This document shows positions 6,516 to 12,828 of a DNA stretch of 13,200 bases, in pieces. The stretch is from JAWXCH01 sp034440595 (lineage in GTDB: Bacteria > Planctomycetota > Planctomycetia > Pirellulales > JALHPA01): positions 1 through 13,200 of the forward strand of contig JAWXCH010000117.1 of the NCBI GenBank assembly GCA_034440595.1, written 5' to 3'. A program made the translations under genes and the position numbers. A model generated the notes under the pieces. It did not search any database. It was not told the origin of the DNA and saw nothing but the letters and a program-made list of their open reading frames with translations. The stretch's first letter is position 1; each line of letters begins with the position of its first letter.

Positions 6516-8138
6516 CTACACCTGAAACACTCCCAGCCGGTATGGTTCTTCGCTCACGCTGCGGCAGACGCACTGTAGCGCATACGTCAGCACTTCGCGC
6601 GTATCGGCCGGATCGATGATCGCGTCGACCCAACCGCGTGCTGCACCGTAGCGCACATCCGTCTGCCGGTCGTAGTCACCGCGCACCGATTCGCGCAGCT
6701 TGCTTAGTTCATCGGCATCGACCTGATGACCTTGCCGCTCCAGGCTGCGAATCGTGATATCCAACAGCGTGCTGGTCGCTTGCTCTCCTCCCATCACCGC
6801 CGTATGAGCCGAAGGCCAGGCGAGAATCAGCCGCGGATCAAACGCCTTGCCGCACATCGCATAGTTTCCGGCACCATAAGAACCGCCGGTAATCAGTGTC
6901 AGTTTCGGCACGCGGCTATTACTGATGGCACTGACCAGTTTGGCACCGGCCTTGATGATTCCCGCCTGCTCGCTGTCGCGACCGACCATAAAGCCGTTCA
7001 CATCTTGCACAAAAATGAGGGGCAGCCAGTCCTGATTGCAGTTCATGACGAATCTCGCCGCTTTCTCGGCGCTGTCTACATAGATCACGCCCCCAAACTG
7101 GATCGGGCCACTGGCAGGTCGCACTCGATGATGCTGGTTGGCGACAATTCCGACCGGATAACCGCCGATCCGGGCAGTTCCGCAGACGATCGTCTGGCCG
7201 TAATCGGCTTTGTACTCGGCAAAACTTTCGGCATCGACTACACAGTTCAGCACATCGCGCACGTCGTACTCGTCGCGCGGGTTGCCCGTGACAATTTGAT
7301 AGAGGTCAGTCCCTGGTCGCTGTGCCGGTCGGGTATCGTACCGCGCCAGCGGCACGGGTGGTTGTTCGGGATCGGGACGCAACAGACCGACGAGCTGCCG
7401 CATTTTTGCCAGGCAGGCTTCGTCATTCGGTTCGTGGTAGTCAATCGTGCCACTGACTTTGGAGTGCATCGTGGCGCCGCCGAGATCCTCGTGCGAGACT
7501 TCCTGCCCAATCGCGCTTTTCACCAACGCCGGGCCAGCCAGATACAGCCCAGAGCCTTCGGTCATCAGCAGCTTGTCGCAGAGCACCGGCAGATAGCCGC
7601 CCCCGGCAACACAGTTTCCCATGATGGCGGCAATTTGATTCAGTCCACTGGCCGAGATGACGGCGTTGTTGCGAAAGATCCTCCCGAAGTCGTCTTCATC
7701 GGGAAAGACATCTTCCTGCAGCGGCAGAAACACCCCGGCCGAATCGACCAGGTAAAGTAGCGGCAGGCGGTTTTGCATCGCCACGCGCTGCGCACGGAGG
7801 ACTTTCTTCGCGGTGGCCGGAAAGAACGCCCCGGCCTTGACGGTGGCATCGTTGGCAATGATGACATGCCGCCGCCCGGCAACTGTGCCGATACCGACCA
7901 CTACTCCTGCGGCGGGGGCACCTCCCCAGGCGTCGTACATTTGCCAGCCGGCCCAGAGGCCAAGCTCAAAAAAGTAACTCCCGGGATCGATCAATTGGTC
8001 GATTCGCTCGCGCGCGGTCAGTCGCCCTTTATCGTGCTGCCGGGCAATCGCGGTGGCTCGGCCCCCCAGCCGGATCGTGGCCTCTTCCTGCCGAATTCGC
8101 TGATTCAGAGTCGCCAAGGGAGTAGCGGGAAAAGTCAT
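6516..8138 (-). CDS. Acyl-CoA carboxylase, carboxyltransferase beta subunit (methylcrotonyl-CoA carboxylase type)
   Basis: A 540-residue biotin-dependent carboxyltransferase that moves the carboxyl group from carboxybiotin to an acyl-CoA, with a separate alpha subunit. The pattern is that of methylcrotonyl-CoA carboxylase beta (leucine breakdown, LiuB/MCCB): VDSAGVFLPLQEDVFPDEDDFGRIF, IAAIMGNCVAGGGYLPVLCDK, GLYLAGPALVKSAIGQEVSHEDLGGA and HSKVSGTIDYHEPNDE in the N-terminal crotonase-like half, then PASGPIQFGGVIYVDSAEKAARF and GGSYGAGNYAMCGKAFDPR with WPSAHTAVMGGEQA in the C-terminal half. The length is normal. The frame extends to a TTG at 8192, but the ATG at 8138 matches the family start. 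No alpha (biotin) subunit, dehydrogenase or hydratase lies in the window. A geranyl-CoA or propionyl-type substrate is possible but less likely. Confidence 0.93.
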   Translation of the reverse strand: MTFPATPLATLNQRIRQEEATIRLGGRATAIARQHDKGRLTARERIDQLIDPGSYFFELGLWAGWQMYDAWGGAPAAGVVVGIGTVAGRRHVIIANDATVKAGAFFPATAKKVLRAQRVAMQNRLPLLYLVDSAGVFLPLQEDVFPDEDDFGRIFRNNAVISASGLNQIAAIMGNCVAGGGYLPVLCDKLLMTEGSGLYLAGPALVKSAIGQEVSHEDLGGATMHSKVSGTIDYHEPNDEACLAKMRQLVGLLRPDPEQPPVPLARYDTRPAQRPGTDLYQIVTGNPRDEYDVRDVLNCVVDAESFAEYKADYGQTIVCGTARIGGYPVGIVANQHHRVRPASGPIQFGGVIYVDSAEKAARFVMNCNQDWLPLIFVQDVNGFMVGRDSEQAGIIKAGAKLVSAISNSRVPKLTLITGGSYGAGNYAMCGKAFDPRLILAWPSAHTAVMGGEQATSTLLDITIRSLERQGHQVDADELSKLRESVRGDYDRQTDVRYGAARGWVDAIIDPADTREVLTYALQCVCRSVSEEPYRLGVFQV

Positions 8139-8255
8139 CGGCAACGTCCGTGAAAAGAAGAGTCTGCTGAGCCATCGCACCCAATGTGGCAATGCGGCCC
8201 TAGTTTATCGCACGGTCCTACGGTAAGTCGACCTGCGTTCCACACCAGAAAACGT

Positions 8256-8302
8256 ACCCAGGGCGTTGCCCTGGGCTGCCGTTGGTTGCCCATTCGGGGC
8301 AC
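8256..8302. repeat. Double-hairpin repeat, CCCAGGGC...GCCCTGGG plus TGCCC...GGGCA
   Basis: The first hairpin, CCCAGGGC (8257-8264), GTT, GCCCTGGG (8268-8275), is perfect. A second small hairpin follows, TGCCC (8287-8291) with GGGCA (8297-8301). From memory, CCCAGGG palindromes followed by a second C/G hairpin are a frequent dispersed element in planctomycetes. It sits in the divergent gap between the carboxylase and the secreted-protein gene, far upstream of both starts. Confidence 0.65.
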
Positions 8303-8373
8303 AAAACCGATTAATTCCTGCCTCCGTGATCTCCGTGGCTCAGTGGTGAGTCTCAAAAGCGCAACTTCAAAAA

Positions 8374-8388
8374 CTGGCGCTTCGGGTT
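8374..8388. repeat. Half copy of the AACCCGAAGCGCC palindrome
   Basis: CTGGCGCTTCGGGTT is identical to bases 3667-3681 of the complete copy. The left arm is missing. It is preceded by CTCCGTGATCTCCGTGG (about 8323-8339), which also looks like part of a dispersed repeat. Confidence 0.65.
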
Positions 8389-8419
8389 GAAATGGCCGCA
8401 GCGTAGAGGACCTTGGCTT

Positions 8420-8443
8420 TCTCAGAATGAGACGGCTGTCTCA
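8420..8443. promoter_or_regulatory. Operator-like overlapping palindromes (TGAGAC-GGCT-GTCTCA)
   Basis: A perfect 6-bp inverted repeat TGAGAC/GTCTCA with a 4-base spacer lies at 8428-8443. It is overlapped on the left by TCTCA-GAA-TGAGA (8420-8432). That makes three half-sites in 24 bp, in alternating orientation, the layout expected of a dimeric DNA-binding protein's site. Its centre is roughly 140 bp upstream of the start predicted from the sigma-54 element at 8553, within the usual range for an enhancer-binding protein. The regulator is not in the window. Confidence 0.45.
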
Positions 8444-8509
8444 ATACGGGAGCGCTTTCGCATGCCGGCGTATTATCACTCGGATGTGGTTTTTCATCAC
8501 AACTCGTTA

Positions 8510-8526
8510 TTGGACAATGCTTTGCA
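8510..8526 (+). promoter_or_regulatory. Weaker second sigma-54-like element
   Basis: TTGGACAATGCTTTGCA has GG at 8512-8513 and GC at 8524-8525 with exactly ten bases between them, the required sigma-54 spacing, and a full TTGCA -12 box. The -24 box departs from consensus in its second half (ACA for CAC). It could be a second, upstream promoter or chance. Confidence 0.3.
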
Positions 8527-8533
8527 ATAGATG

Positions 8534-8562
8534 ATTGGCACAGCGGGAGGAATTGGCACAGC
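8534..8562 (+). repeat. Direct repeat ATTGGCACAGC, 18-bp period
   Basis: ATTGGCACAGC occurs at 8534-8544 and again at 8552-8562. Only the second copy is followed at the right distance by a TTGC -12 box. The first may be a duplicated, non-functional -24 box. Confidence 0.7.
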
Positions 8563-8568
8563 CATTGC
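8553..8568 (+). promoter_or_regulatory. Sigma-54 (RpoN) -24/-12 promoter
   Basis: TTGGCACAGCCATTGC matches the sigma-54 consensus YTGGCACG-N4-TTGC at all but one of its fixed positions (A for G after the CAC). GG lies at 8555-8556 and GC at 8567-8568, ten bases apart, which is the strict spacing of this class. Transcription would start near 8580, about 70 bp before the ATG at 8650. Sigma-54 is known in planctomycetes. Confidence 0.55.
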
Positions 8569-8649
8569 GAAAGATATGTTCCGTCCAAGGGGAACGACCG
8601 ATGCAGGTCTCTCTTGGAAAACCTCATTTTTGCTCTACGGAGTGCTGCG

Positions 8650-9480
8650 ATGAACGCCCGACCCCTGTTTGCACTTCTGGCATTGGCTTTGACATTGACA
8701 CTCACATCGAACGATGTGGCGTCCGCACAGGACGTGGAAGCGCCAAATCATGCAACAGGGTCGGGCTTCACCGGCGGCTTTTTCCAAGGGCCTGGTTTCG
8801 GCGACGAAATTCAGGACCAGCAATGGAGCGATACGCAGGTGAACTACGCTCAGCCAATAGGGGGCGGTGACGAGTATACCGATTGGGCCGGGTACGGCGG
8901 GATCGGCTACACATCGTCAACAGCCGCAGAAGGTGCTGCTCGCGGTGCCGCCGCGGTGATCGGAGCGAGTGGTTATGCGGCTGAGAAATACTCCCGTGCT
9001 GCTATTAACTACGAAACGGCTGAATCGATGGACTTGGACAATCAATATAAAGTCGCCGAGACGTTCTGGGCCAAACGTGCCCTGTGGCGAGAACAAATGG
9101 CCACATGGCGGTCGCCTCCGTTGTCGTACGATCAACTCCAGCGGGTCGCCAATCAAGCGGCACCGGATCGTCTGAGTGCCAGCCAACTGTCACCAGCGTC
9201 GGGTTATGTCGATTGGCCGGCCGCCCTGCGATCGCCGGCCTATGATTCAGCCCGTCAACAACTGGAAAAGCTGTTTGTTTCGCGGCAACGCGGAACAACT
9301 GAGTCGGATGCCCCCCTGCACACCCAGGTCGTCAGTATTTCGAAAACGATGCAACAACAGTTGCGAAAGGACATCCATCGATTGACCCCGCAGGATTATA
9401 TGGCTGCCAAGGGTTTCCTAAAGAGTCTCTCGCACGAGGCAAGTTTTCCGGTACAAACCGAAAATTTGGTCAGCAATTAA
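8650..9480 (+). CDS. Secreted planctomycete-type protein of unknown function
   Basis: A 276-residue exported protein. The ATG at 8650 is preceded by GGAG with an eight-base gap, the best ribosome binding site in the window; the frame also opens at 8614 but that start would spoil the signal peptide. The signal peptide is residues 1-26, with a long Leu/Ala/Thr core and a VASA-Q cleavage site. A Gly/Phe-rich linker follows (about 37-60), then an Ala-rich helix (AAEGAARGAAAVIGASGYAA), then a helical domain with NYETAESMDLDNQ and TFWAKRALWREQ, a central LSASQLSPASGYVDWP, and the C-terminal LTPQDYMAAKGFLKSLSHEA. That order resembles a family of planctomycete secreted proteins I recall (tyfemRrxnre, lspsqldp, yxaAkrFLrsLayEa). 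No enzymatic motif is seen. Near-consensus sigma-54 sites lie upstream. The downstream gap holds no obvious partner. Confidence 0.85.
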   Translation: MNARPLFALLALALTLTLTSNDVASAQDVEAPNHATGSGFTGGFFQGPGFGDEIQDQQWSDTQVNYAQPIGGGDEYTDWAGYGGIGYTSSTAAEGAARGAAAVIGASGYAAEKYSRAAINYETAESMDLDNQYKVAETFWAKRALWREQMATWRSPPLSYDQLQRVANQAAPDRLSASQLSPASGYVDWPAALRSPAYDSARQQLEKLFVSRQRGTTESDAPLHTQVVSISKTMQQQLRKDIHRLTPQDYMAAKGFLKSLSHEASFPVQTENLVSN

Positions 9481-9958
9481 TCGAGAAGTAGGATCCGTTT
9501 CCAGAAAACTGACACGCGATTTGCAGGAAAAATAACTGAAAAAACGCCCAATACCTAGTCGGCAGGGCATCGAACTGCGTAAGGAATTGGGAAGTGTACC
9601 CGCCAGCAACGATTCAGGCGGGCCAAGCGTGCGGTGTGGATTTAGTGGATGCCGGAAAAAAAGACGGAGTGGCTGTTCAGCGACTCCGGTCCCCGTCAGA
9701 TCGAACCGCGATCCTGACAATGCCGGAAAGAATTAAATGCAGATGTTGCAATAGTACCACGGTCGATTCGCGAAAAGTTGTGTAACGGAAACAGTCACAT
9801 CTCGGCCAGCAATCTCGCCGGCCATCGCAAATTTATCGTAAATCCCTTCTGTCACACGAATTACGCTGTGGCTTTGAGCATCCGGTCGGATCATCGGCAC
9901 TGAACATGCTTTAGATCCGTTCCAGTTGCTCAAGTCGCCAAAGCGGGGACTTGGATTT
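9481..9958. other. Intergenic region before rpoD, with one imperfect hairpin
   Basis: There is no convincing gene in these 478 bases. The clearest structure is CGGAGTGGCTG / CAGCGACTCCG at 9665-9688 (one mismatch, tight loop), preceded by a run of seven A (9656-9662) and not followed by a T run. On the minus strand the A run would become a T tail after the hairpin. A smaller CCCGCC / GGCGGG pair lies at 9599-9622. CTGACA at 9714-9719 resembles a -35 box, but no -10 box sits at the right distance. The gap is long enough for an rpoD leader, yet no known riboswitch or RNA is recognisable. Confidence 0.4.
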
Positions 9959-11704
9959 ATGAATCAGCTCACGCACCACACTGAGGAGACACCTTTGTCA
10001 CGACCTAGCAACAATATGGTTCGTAAGCACGGCAATGAGCTTCCTGTGAAGCGAGGAAGCGGCCTGAAGACTCAAGCTGGCGGCTTAAAACTGTCTAGTC
10101 ACGACAGTTTTGATGACGACGGTGTGGAAATCGGCGAGGTGGATGAAATCACCGCCGACGCTACTGTGGATGGCTTTGATGACGTAGATGTCGTCGACGC
10201 TGTGGACCCTCACATCGCCGTTGAGCTACATGGGGATGAGGATGAGGACGAAGTGGCGTCAACGGGCATCGGTAGCGACCAGATCGATGATCCGGTTCGC
10301 ATGTACCTGATGCAGATGGGTCAAATCCCGTTGCTATCGCGAGCCGAAGAGATTTCGGCTGCCAAATCGATCGAAGCAACGCGAACCTTGTATCGCCACA
10401 CGATGCTAGCGAGCGACTATCTGCTGCAAGGTGCAGCGATGTTGTTGCGAAAAGTGCGCGATGGGGAGTTGCGATTGGACCGGACGATTGAAGTCTCGGT
10501 CACCAATACCACCGAGAAAAAGAACATTCTCCGCCGGCTCAGCCCAAACCTGACGACCATCGAGCACTTGCTCCGTCGCAACCGAGTCGATTTTTCAGTG
10601 GCAATCAGCGTCAGTCACTCCATGCCAGAGCGGCAAGCCGCCTGGCGTCGACTCTCGCGGCGGCGAAACAAGGCAGTTCGGCTGATTGAAGAATTAAATC
10701 TACGCATCGGTCGCTTGCAGCCGCTGATGGAAAAGCTGAAAGAGATCTCTGCTCGGATGGTCTATCTGCGCGACGAATTGCAGAATCATGAGCAGTACAC
10801 CGACGGCGGTCTGCCGAGTCCTCGGATTGGCGAGATGCGTACCGAACTGCGTCATCTGATGCGAATCACATTGGAAAGCCCTTCGACCTTGTCGCGACGA
10901 GCCGAGCGAACTGCCTACTTACAAAAGCAGTACGACGCCGCCAAGCGACACCTGTCGGCTGGTAACTTGCGGCTGGTGGTTTCGATCGCCAAGAAGTATC
11001 GCAACCGTGGGCTGAGTTTCTTGGACCTGATCCAGGAAGGGAACACCGGCTTGATGCGTGCGGTCGATAAGTTTGAACATGCTCGCGGGTACAAATTCAG
11101 CACCTATGCCACGTGGTGGATTCGTCAGGCGATTACGCGAGCCATTGCCGATCAGAGCCGCACCATTCGACTGCCGGTCCATATGATCGACACGATGAGC
11201 CGCGTTCGCAATGCAACACGGGATTTGGTGCAGAAGACTGGCCGCGAGCCAAGCGTGGAAGAGGCGGCGGAAGCAGCCGGGCTGTCGGTCGAGGACACTC
11301 GCTGCATTCTGAAAATGACACGTCAGCCACTGTCGCTGGATCAGCCGGTTGGCGATCACGACGACAGTTACTTTGGCGAGTTTATTCAGGATCACCGCGA
11401 AGATGATCCGTTGTACGAACTGAATCAGGAATCGCTGAAGGAACGGATCGGGCAGCTTCTTGAGGAGTTGAACTATCGTGAGCGAGAAATCCTCCGCCTG
11501 CGATATGGCCTGGTCGACGGATATACCTACACACTGGAAGAAGTCGGACAGATTTTCTCGGTCACACGTGAACGCGTTCGTCAGATTGAGTCGAAGGCAG
11601 TTCGCAAGCTGCAACAGCCCAGCCGATCGCAAGCACTGGCCAGTTTTGTCGATGGCTTGTCGCCGCTCACAAGGATGGAAAGCTCCTCGCTAGGTACCCT
11701 CTAA
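9959..11704 (+). CDS. rpoD: RNA polymerase sigma factor, RpoD family (principal-type sigma-70)
   Basis: A 581-residue sigma-70 factor that directs core RNA polymerase to -35/-10 promoters. Residues 51-111 are strongly acidic, in place of a normal region 1.1. Region 1.2 starts at DDPVRMYLMQMG (111-121). A charged helical insert of about 170 residues (about 145-320) matches the non-conserved region of RpoD. Region 2 is almost standard: NLRLVVSIAKKYRNRG, FLDLIQEGNTGLMRAVDKFEH and YKFSTYATWWIRQAITRAIADQ. Region 3 follows IRLPVHMIDTM. Region 4 ends with TLEEVGQIFSVTRERVRQIESKAVRKLQ. Start: the frame extends to a TTG at 9926, but the ATG at 9959 has GGGGA nine bases upstream. Region 2.4 is standard, so ordinary housekeeping promoter recognition is likely. 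Planctomycetes carry several such factors, so this need not be the only one. Confidence 0.93.
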   Translation: MNQLTHHTEETPLSRPSNNMVRKHGNELPVKRGSGLKTQAGGLKLSSHDSFDDDGVEIGEVDEITADATVDGFDDVDVVDAVDPHIAVELHGDEDEDEVASTGIGSDQIDDPVRMYLMQMGQIPLLSRAEEISAAKSIEATRTLYRHTMLASDYLLQGAAMLLRKVRDGELRLDRTIEVSVTNTTEKKNILRRLSPNLTTIEHLLRRNRVDFSVAISVSHSMPERQAAWRRLSRRRNKAVRLIEELNLRIGRLQPLMEKLKEISARMVYLRDELQNHEQYTDGGLPSPRIGEMRTELRHLMRITLESPSTLSRRAERTAYLQKQYDAAKRHLSAGNLRLVVSIAKKYRNRGLSFLDLIQEGNTGLMRAVDKFEHARGYKFSTYATWWIRQAITRAIADQSRTIRLPVHMIDTMSRVRNATRDLVQKTGREPSVEEAAEAAGLSVEDTRCILKMTRQPLSLDQPVGDHDDSYFGEFIQDHREDDPLYELNQESLKERIGQLLEELNYREREILRLRYGLVDGYTYTLEEVGQIFSVTRERVRQIESKAVRKLQQPSRSQALASFVDGLSPLTRMESSSLGTL

Positions 11705-11718
11705 CAAATCAGGCAGAA

Positions 11719-11750
11719 CCTTCGCCGCACTTTTGCGGCGAAGGGTTTCT
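11719..11750 (+). terminator. Rho-independent terminator of rpoD
   Basis: An 11-bp perfect stem, CCTTCGCCGCA (11719-11729) with TGCGGCGAAGG (11734-11744), and the loop CTTT, followed by GTTTCTT. It begins 15 bases after the rpoD stop codon. The T tail is short and interrupted but the position is right. Confidence 0.8.
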
Positions 11751-11781
11751 TGCCAACTCGCACCATAGTCAGGGGTGATTG

Positions 11782-11830
11782 TGAAACTTCGTCGCCGACC
11801 CAAAAGGTCGGCGACGAAGTCAAAGTTTCA
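11782..11830. repeat. Long perfect hairpin, 15-bp stem with bulged extension
   Basis: ACTTCGTCGCCGACC (11786-11800), loop CAAAA, and GGTCGGCGACGAAGT (11806-11820) pair without a mismatch. The stem resumes with TGAA (11782-11785) against TTCA (11827-11830), leaving a bulge on the right side. A second terminator for the rpoD transcript or a dispersed repeat are both possible. The T-rich loop on the minus strand is not followed by a long T run. Confidence 0.75.
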
Positions 11831-11837
11831 TAGTACT

Positions 11838-11856
11838 CATCACGCTCCGCGTGATG
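11838..11856. repeat. Hairpin CATCACGC / GCGTGATG
   Basis: A perfect 8-bp stem with the loop TCC, eight bases after the preceding long hairpin. It extends outward to CTC / GAG with one bulged base. It is one of five hairpins in the gap downstream of rpoD. Confidence 0.6.
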
Positions 11857-11931
11857 GAGCAGTTCGGTTTGCCGGTACATACGGCGCAAATCACAGCCGA
11901 CGTTTAACCGCCTCATACGATATCAGCCGAA

Positions 11932-11988
11932 ACGCGCTAGCGTCCGGTTGGTAAGCCATCTTGCAATCCACGCGCTCCGCTAGCGCGT
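11932..11988. repeat. ACGCGCTAGCG repeat with internal hairpin
   Basis: ACGCGCTAGCG at 11932-11942 is matched in inverse by CGCTAGCGCGT at 11978-11988. The right side also forms a local hairpin, ACGCGCT (11970-11976) with AGCGCGT (11982-11988). The sequence around it (GCTAGCGTCCGGTTG) is, from memory, a frequent planctomycete dispersed repeat. Confidence 0.6.
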
Positions 11989-12046
11989 CGCGGCCAACTC
12001 GGCAAAACGCCTTGCGTTGCAAGAACCCCTATAAACTACAAACTGG

Positions 12047-12090
12047 ATTCCCGCCTTCGCGGGAATGACGGGAGGGCGCGGGAATGACGG
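12047..12090. repeat. ATTCCCGC / GCGGGAAT hairpin with duplicated right arm
   Basis: The stem ATTCCCGC (12047-12054) pairs with GCGGGAAT (12059-12066). The right arm and its flank (CGCGGGAATGACGG) recur at 12077-12090, 19 bp on. The sequence is close to a dispersed repeat known from many bacteria. It lies just past the 3' end of the minus-strand gene at 12109 and could serve as its terminator, though no T tail is visible. Confidence 0.65.
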
Positions 12091-12108
12091 TGGCGCGTTT
12101 CACGAATC

Positions 12109-12582
12109 CTACTTTGCAGAGTACAGCCGCGAGAAATTGGGGCGAGACGAACCCGCCCCGGATGCGCGAGTTGAATCAACGGCATTGGGCAAATCTCGGC
12201 TCGGTACAGTTTCTCGCCGCGGACCAGCAGCGCGATCAGCTCGCATGGTTGCCTCCTGTAGCAGCGCTTTTTCCATCGCGGCAAAGTCATGGATCTGCGC
12301 GTGAACAGAGATTCCTCCTGCCGAGGTTCCGTATGAGATGGCACGATTGCCGCCGAGCCGATTGATGTAGGGGACCGAAAGGCCAGGCAGGCCACGCTCA
12401 TTGCGACCGCTGTACGAGCGACCGACGCCGCCGATAAAGGCACTCCCACGGTCCGGCACCAGCACCGACGAATTGGTCGAAAACTGGTTAAACGTCGGCA
12501 ACTGCACTGCTTGTGCTTGCACCGCAGATGGCACCAGCAAGCCAACGCCAAATACCAGCATTGTCGGCAGGTGTCGCAGCAT
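12109..12582 (-). CDS. Secreted mini-protein with a secretin-like signature
   Basis: A 157-residue exported protein with a signal peptide at residues 1-23 (hydrophobic core MLVFGVGLLV, VQA-Q cleavage). The frame extends upstream to 12651, but only the ATG at 12582 gives a proper signal peptide. The mature protein holds VLVPDRGSAFIGGVGR (40-55) and RGLPGLSVPYINRL (63-76). These copy the order of the secretin C-terminal signature (VPDGGTVLLGG... then GVPxLSxIPxLxxLF), without the rest of the pore domain. VHAQIHDFAAMEKALLQEA follows, then a basic, proline-rich, disordered-looking tail. I recall short planctomycete proteins with this layout, but cannot name a family. Its function is unknown. A plausible sigma-70 promoter lies at 12624-12651. 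It is divergent from the small lipoprotein gene at 12829. Confidence 0.78.
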   Translation of the reverse strand: MLRHLPTMLVFGVGLLVPSAVQAQAVQLPTFNQFSTNSSVLVPDRGSAFIGGVGRSYSGRNERGLPGLSVPYINRLGGNRAISYGTSAGGISVHAQIHDFAAMEKALLQEATMRADRAAGPRRETVPSRDLPNAVDSTRASGAGSSRPNFSRLYSAK

Positions 12583-12623
12583 GATCGTAGAGTCTTGAGG
12601 TGAAATTTCGATCGACTGCCCAT

Positions 12624-12651
12624 ATTCTAACGCTGCCAAAACGCGAGACAA
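12624..12651 (-). promoter_or_regulatory. Candidate sigma-70 promoter of the secretin-signature gene
   Basis: Read on the minus strand: TTGTCT (12651-12646), a 16-base spacer, and TAGAAT (12629-12624). The -10 box matches TATAAT at five of six positions and the -35 box matches TTGACA at four of six. The start would fall near 12617, about 35 bases before the ATG at 12582. For the divergent lipoprotein only an isolated TATACT (12766-12771) is seen, without a -35 box. Confidence 0.4.
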
Positions 12652-12828
12652 TCCAGACCGATGGTAGTAATTTGGAAAATCCGCGCGATTCTGCCCGCTT
12701 TTGGCGACTCCGAAAAATCGACAAACCGCCGTATTCCCAACTGGCGGAGAGCCGTTTTCAGGTTGTATACTTAGTCAACAGACAACGTATGTCGTAATTA
12801 TTCTCCGGGTATAAGAGGATCCTTGCTC

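Noticed and set aside
6726..7760. 344-residue open frame on the plus strand
   Set aside because: It lies wholly opposite the acyl-CoA carboxylase gene, whose protein matches family motifs throughout. The plus-strand product is rich in His, Arg and Gln with no motif, as expected of an antisense shadow.
9665..9688. Hairpin in the rpoD leader as a riboswitch or attenuator
   Set aside because: A single imperfect stem with no conserved core and no T tail in the rpoD direction. There is not enough to call a regulatory RNA.
9733..9933. 66-residue minus-strand frame before rpoD (VTEGIYDKFAMAGEIAGRDVTVSV)
   Set aside because: The residue order looks fairly natural, but it needs a TTG start, has no ribosome binding site and no recognisable domain, and runs opposite the rpoD leader. 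I leave it out.
11786..11820. Insertion sequence ends or an attachment site
   Set aside because: The arms are separated by only five bases, no transposase or integrase gene is present, and no target duplication is visible.
11701..11916. 71-residue minus-strand frame downstream of rpoD
   Set aside because: It crosses the rpoD terminator and two other hairpins, and the product has no motif.
12036..12623. 195-residue minus-strand frame overlapping the secretin-signature gene
   Set aside because: An alternative frame on the same strand. It lacks a signal peptide and is Arg/Cys/Ser-rich without motifs, while the other frame has a signal peptide and a family signature.
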